Origin: Planctomycetota bacterium
Lineage (GTDB): Bacteria; Planctomycetota; UBA11346
Length of the DNA: 9,430 nucleotides
Reading direction: 5' to 3'
NCBI GenBank assembly: GCA_024641365.1
Contig: JAHEDF010000126.1
Span: 1-9,430 of the forward strand
Shown piece after piece: positions 7,052-9,430 of the stretch (positions within the stretch are counted from its first letter, which is position 1; each line of letters starts with the position of its first letter). The translations under genes and the position numbers were made by a program. The notes below the pieces were generated by a model, which was not told where the DNA came from, ran no database searches, and worked only from the letters and a program-made list of their open reading frames with translations.

Positions 7052-7400
7052 AGTTCGAGATGCTGGCCTCTAGGTCACGACCTGCCATGAGGTTTTAGGG
7101 GCAGAGGACCTGGGTGTGGGGTTCAGTTTGCATGCAACTCAGCGCTGGCAGTTCGCTCGTCTTTCTCATCGTAAGTTACTATAAAGTATATATTTATACA
7201 TTTTTTTCACTATTGTTACCGCCACCAATAGGCCAGCACATGCTTACTCCAGTTCGCCGCCAACAATCGGTTGTTAGCAACCAACGTTCTGAGGAATCTA
7301 TAAATTGAGGACAGAACCTGCAGATACGCGTGCGGCAAATTCCTTGCTGTCCCAGCTACGGGCGCTTTGCGTAAGCCGCTAGTGTCCTATTGTCCCACGC
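7052..7400. other. Divergent intergenic region between lipoprotein and ABC operon
   Basis: No reading frame here looks like a real gene. The left part (7052-7140) is G-rich on the plus strand, with the small dyad GGTCACGACC and the palindrome TTGCATGCAA (7128-7137). The middle (7178-7208) is AT-rich, with GTATA/TATAC arms at 7186-7190 and 7195-7199 and then a T-run; it may hold -10 elements, but I could not place a good -35 in either direction. At 7269-7282 GGTTG-TTAG-CAACC is a small hairpin. Promoters for both flanking genes must lie here, though I cannot fix them. Confidence 0.5.
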
Positions 7401-8291
7401 ATGGTCGATGACGCAGTCCTTCGCACGGTTAAACTGTCAAAAGTGTATGCCGATTTTTGGGGACGCCCCAAAGTCGCTGCGCTCACTGAATTGGATTTAC
7501 ACGTCCAACCCGGAGAAGTATTTGGCTTATTGGGGCCTAATGGTTCAGGGAAAACAACGACTATTAAATTATTACTAGGACTAATTCGTCCAACACGTGG
7601 CGATGCATTTGTATTTGGTCGTGATCCAGGTGATTTAGCAGTAAAACATCGCATTGGTTATCTGCCTGAAGAAACCTATCTCTACCGATTTTTAAATGCC
7701 GAAGAAACGCTCGCCTTTTTTGGTCGACTTTTTCGTTTGCCTGCGCCACTGATTAAAAAACGTACTGACGAATTAATTGAATTAGTTGGTTTAGGTCATG
7801 CCAGACGTCGTCGTTTAGGTGAATACAGTAAAGGCATGGCACGTCGCTTGGGTTTGGCGCAAGCACTGATTAATGATCCTGACTTAGTTATTTTAGACGA
7901 ACCAACCTCAGGCTTAGATCCACTTGGATCTGCAGAAGTTAAAGAATTAATTATCCGCTTAAAGCAAGCTGGTAAAACCGTTTTGTTATGCAGTCATTTA
8001 TTAGCCGATGTAGAAGATTTATGTGACCGCATTGCTATTTTACATCACGGCGTGTTACGAGAATGTGGCCGCGTTGATGAACTATTACAAACCGATGATC
8101 GCATTACCGTTGAATTACAACGCGGTGATGAGGCCGCATTAGCCGCAGTCAAACAAGCCGCCGGCACCGCATTATTATCAGTCTCGCCACCCAAAGAACG
8201 ACTGGAAGCACATTTTAGGCGCATCATCGCGCAAGCGAAAAATAATAACGCTGCACCAGTAAAAGAAAATAAAGACGTGACCGAGAAATGA
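7401..8291 (+). CDS. ABC transporter ATP-binding protein (ABC-2 type exporter)
   Basis: The 296-residue ATPase drives export through an ABC-2 type permease encoded just downstream. Key motifs are intact: Walker A GPNGSGKT at 45-52, Q-loop region IGYLPEE at 85-91, signature SKGMA at 143-147, Walker B LVILDE at 162-167 with D-loop SGLD at 170-173, and switch histidine H199 in LLCSHLL. The signature is SKGMA-R instead of the common SGGQ, as is usual in this exporter subfamily. From about 235 the tail is variable and polar. An in-frame TAG at 7380-7382 and the lack of another start codon make the ATG at 7401 the only reasonable start, although no ribosome binding site is visible before it. The stop overlaps an ATG (ATGA, 8288-8291). 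The exported substrate cannot be read from the sequence. Confidence 0.95.
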   Translation: MVDDAVLRTVKLSKVYADFWGRPKVAALTELDLHVQPGEVFGLLGPNGSGKTTTIKLLLGLIRPTRGDAFVFGRDPGDLAVKHRIGYLPEETYLYRFLNAEETLAFFGRLFRLPAPLIKKRTDELIELVGLGHARRRRLGEYSKGMARRLGLAQALINDPDLVILDEPTSGLDPLGSAEVKELIIRLKQAGKTVLLCSHLLADVEDLCDRIAILHHGVLRECGRVDELLQTDDRITVELQRGDEAALAAVKQAAGTALLSVSPPKERLEAHFRRIIAQAKNNNAAPVKENKDVTEK

Positions 8292-8386
8292 GTTTTCTCC
8301 AGTTCTTAACCTACCCACCGTATTTACAAGACTTCCGGACTTCCGGACTTCCGGACTTCCGGAGATTGCGAAGCAATCCCATATGA
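8288..8386 (+). CDS. Possible 32-codon linker ORF in the ABC operon
   Basis: An ATG overlapping the ATPase stop (ATGA) opens a 32-codon frame beginning MSFLQFLTYPPYLQ, running through the 8-bp repeats and ending at TGA 8384-8386. That TGA overlaps the permease ATG at 8383, so both ends could be translationally coupled. The peptide has no recognisable domain and half of it is encoded by the repeat and hairpin, so it is more likely a leader, or a former permease start put out of frame, than a functional protein. Confidence 0.25.
   Translation: MSFLQFLTYPPYLQDFRTSGLPDFRRLRSNPI
8330..8363 (+). repeat. 8-bp tandem repeat, 4.25 exact copies
   Basis: GACTTCCG occurs four times in a row (8330-8337, 8338-8345, 8346-8353, 8354-8361), followed by the first two bases of a fifth. 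All copies are identical, and each junction creates a TCCGGA palindrome. The array lies between the ATPase stop and the permease ATG, inside the 32-codon frame that begins at 8288. Because eight is not a multiple of three, each copy gained or lost changes the frame that enters the permease. Confidence 0.95.
8361..8380 (+). promoter_or_regulatory. Hairpin just before the permease start
   Basis: GATTGC (8364-8369) and GCAATC (8373-8378) pair around a GAA loop, with an outer GG/CC (8361-8362 with 8379-8380) across one bulged A. The hairpin starts on the last base of the 8-bp array and ends 2 nt before the permease ATG at 8383. The only purine-rich ribosome-binding-like sequence, GGAG at 8361-8364, is inside its 5' arm, so folding could hide it or bring it closer to the start. 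This is inferred from sequence only. Confidence 0.5.
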
Positions 8387-9430
8387 TGGCCTGGCTATCC
8401 AATGTGCGTGTGCTTGCGGGATTAACCGTGCTTGATGCCATGCGGCAGCGATTATGGTTATTATTTGTTTTAGCAGCAGGCATTGTCATTGGGGTACTTC
8501 CTGGTTTATCCGCAGTCGATGATAGTGCTCGCTTTAAACTCGCGGTTGTTGCTATGACTGGGGCTATTGGATTTGTTGTCGTTATGCTGGCTATCTTAGT
8601 TGCGGCTGCAGGACTACGTCGTGATATCGATGCAAAAATCGGATTTTTATTATTTGCAAAACCGCTCCGCACCTCTGCTTATTTAACTGGTCGTTGGGCA
8701 GGTGTGCAAATTGGTTTAGCAATTGGTTTAATCGTTTTAGGAATCATCAGTTCAATCGTTCTTGCATGGCAATTTCAAGGATTGCCATCTATGCGTGCGG
8801 TTAATCGCGCCGTGTCGTGGGAACAAGTTGGTTCCTTTGGACAACAAATTGCCATTGATGAACGGAAATCACGTTTCCAATTAACCGGCGCTCCAGGAAA
8901 TGGTATTCGGTGGTTTTTTACCGATTTACCAACCAGTGGAGTTGATGAGCGTGGTTTAGAAGTATTAATTCGCGTGGGTGTGCGCGGTTTTGATCAGAAT
9001 GAACCGGCATTAGATGCATTAGCACAAATCACCGTGAGCGGCGTTGCTGGAAAACCGCCGCTGATTTTATCACTCGATCCAGAAAGTCCGTATGGGCATT
9101 CTCGTGGTGGCACCGCTACACCAGTTGGCCAAGTGGTGGTGCGTGATCGTGACGAAACACGTGATGATTTAGCGCAGGATTATGTGCGCTTACGTTTACC
9201 CGTTGATGCTGTCGCACCGGACGGAACCGCCTCCATAGTACTGACGCGCTTAGAAGCTCGTTCAGCAATTAGCGTTGCGCGCGATTCGAGCGCATTAATT
9301 GCTGTCGACGGCGGAAATTTTATTAGTAATTTAGGGCGCGCCTTTTTAGTCATTTTAGCCAGCCCCAGTTTATTAACTGCTTTTACGCTATCTATTGCAG
9401 CGGTTACTAATTTAGGTGTCGCTACACTCG
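8383..9430 (+). CDS. ABC-2 type transporter permease, 5' part (cut by window end)
   Basis: From the ATG at 8383 (a second ATG follows at 8386) the frame is open to the window end, giving 349 codons. It was identified by direct translation. The start VRVLAGLTVLDAMRQRLW is the usual cytoplasmic helix of ABC-2 permeases. Hydrophobic segments lie at about residues 24-42, 54-78 and 105-128. KIGFLLFAKPLRTSAYLTGRW at 85-105 matches the conserved cytoplasmic 'leaKP-R-xx-Y-xxG-(K/R)W' region of this family. Residues about 130-310 are a soluble, beta-rich domain on the outer side, and a further hydrophobic segment begins near 318 (AFLVILASPSLLTAF). It follows the ATPase after 91 nt, an unusual gap for such a pair, and the gap is filled by the tandem repeat and hairpin. 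The frame is open upstream through the repeats to 8284 and beyond, but has no start codon there that fits better. Confidence 0.9.
   Translation, partial: MMAWLSNVRVLAGLTVLDAMRQRLWLLFVLAAGIVIGVLPGLSAVDDSARFKLAVVAMTGAIGFVVVMLAILVAAAGLRRDIDAKIGFLLFAKPLRTSAYLTGRWAGVQIGLAIGLIVLGIISSIVLAWQFQGLPSMRAVNRAVSWEQVGSFGQQIAIDERKSRFQLTGAPGNGIRWFFTDLPTSGVDERGLEVLIRVGVRGFDQNEPALDALAQITVSGVAGKPPLILSLDPESPYGHSRGGTATPVGQVVVRDRDETRDDLAQDYVRLRLPVDAVAPDGTASIVLTRLEARSAISVARDSSALIAVDGGNFISNLGRAFLVILASPSLLTAFTLSIAAVTNLGVATL

Noticed and set aside
7114..7308. A 64-codon plus-strand frame in the lipoprotein-ABC gap
   Set aside because: Its composition changes abruptly along its length, it has no ribosome binding site or recognisable domain, and it crosses AT-rich sequence that looks like promoter DNA.
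8178..8672. A 164-codon minus-strand frame opposite the ABC genes
   Set aside because: It is the antisense shadow of the ATPase end and permease start. Its Ala/Ser/Thr-rich text mirrors the codon pattern of the real genes.

Overview
The window most likely comes from a member of the PVC group (Planctomycetota, Verrucomicrobiota, Lentisphaerota and relatives). This is inferred from protein style, not from a marker gene. The main pointers are a large exported protein with the DUF6288 layout (PDZ-like domain, helical toroid, HEAT-like repeats), an exported PHP-fold metallohydrolase, and an ABC-2 exporter whose ATPase carries the Q-loop text IGYLPEE. Base composition is moderate. No rRNA, tRNA, CRISPR array, transposase or phage gene is visible.

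Layout. (1) 1-269, minus: the 5' part of an exported protein that runs off the left edge. Its leader holds a long imperfect hairpin (308-355) next to a perfect 12-bp palindrome (298-309). (2) 520-3108, minus: the DUF6288-type exported protein. (3) 3109-3380: a divergent control region with a candidate minus-strand promoter built around two TGTGAT direct repeats. (4) 3381-4193, plus: an AraC-family regulator whose reading frame looks coding well upstream of its first ATG. (5) 4302-5378, minus: the exported PHP protein, convergent with the regulator. (6) 5643-6185, minus: an unrecognised membrane-anchored protein. (7) 6458-7051, minus: an unrecognised lipoprotein followed by a clear intrinsic terminator (6410-6432). 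(8) 7052-7400: a divergent gap with no convincing gene. (9) 7401 to the right edge, plus: an ABC-2 type exporter operon of ATPase then permease, the permease cut by the window end. The junction of these two genes holds four exact copies of an 8-bp repeat followed by a small hairpin.

How the genes may work together. Five of the eight genes encode predicted exported or envelope-anchored proteins. The regulator is divergent from the DUF6288 gene and has a sugar-sensor-type AraC layout, so it most plausibly controls that gene and perhaps other exported proteins nearby. This is inference. The ABC exporter looks like a separate unit.

No complete new system can be demonstrated. The observations most worth checking are the repeat at the ABC gene junction, which by copy number would change which start codon is fused to the permease frame, the apparent one-base frame break or unusual start of the AraC gene, the candidate operator between AraC and DUF6288, and the structured leader of the left-edge gene.
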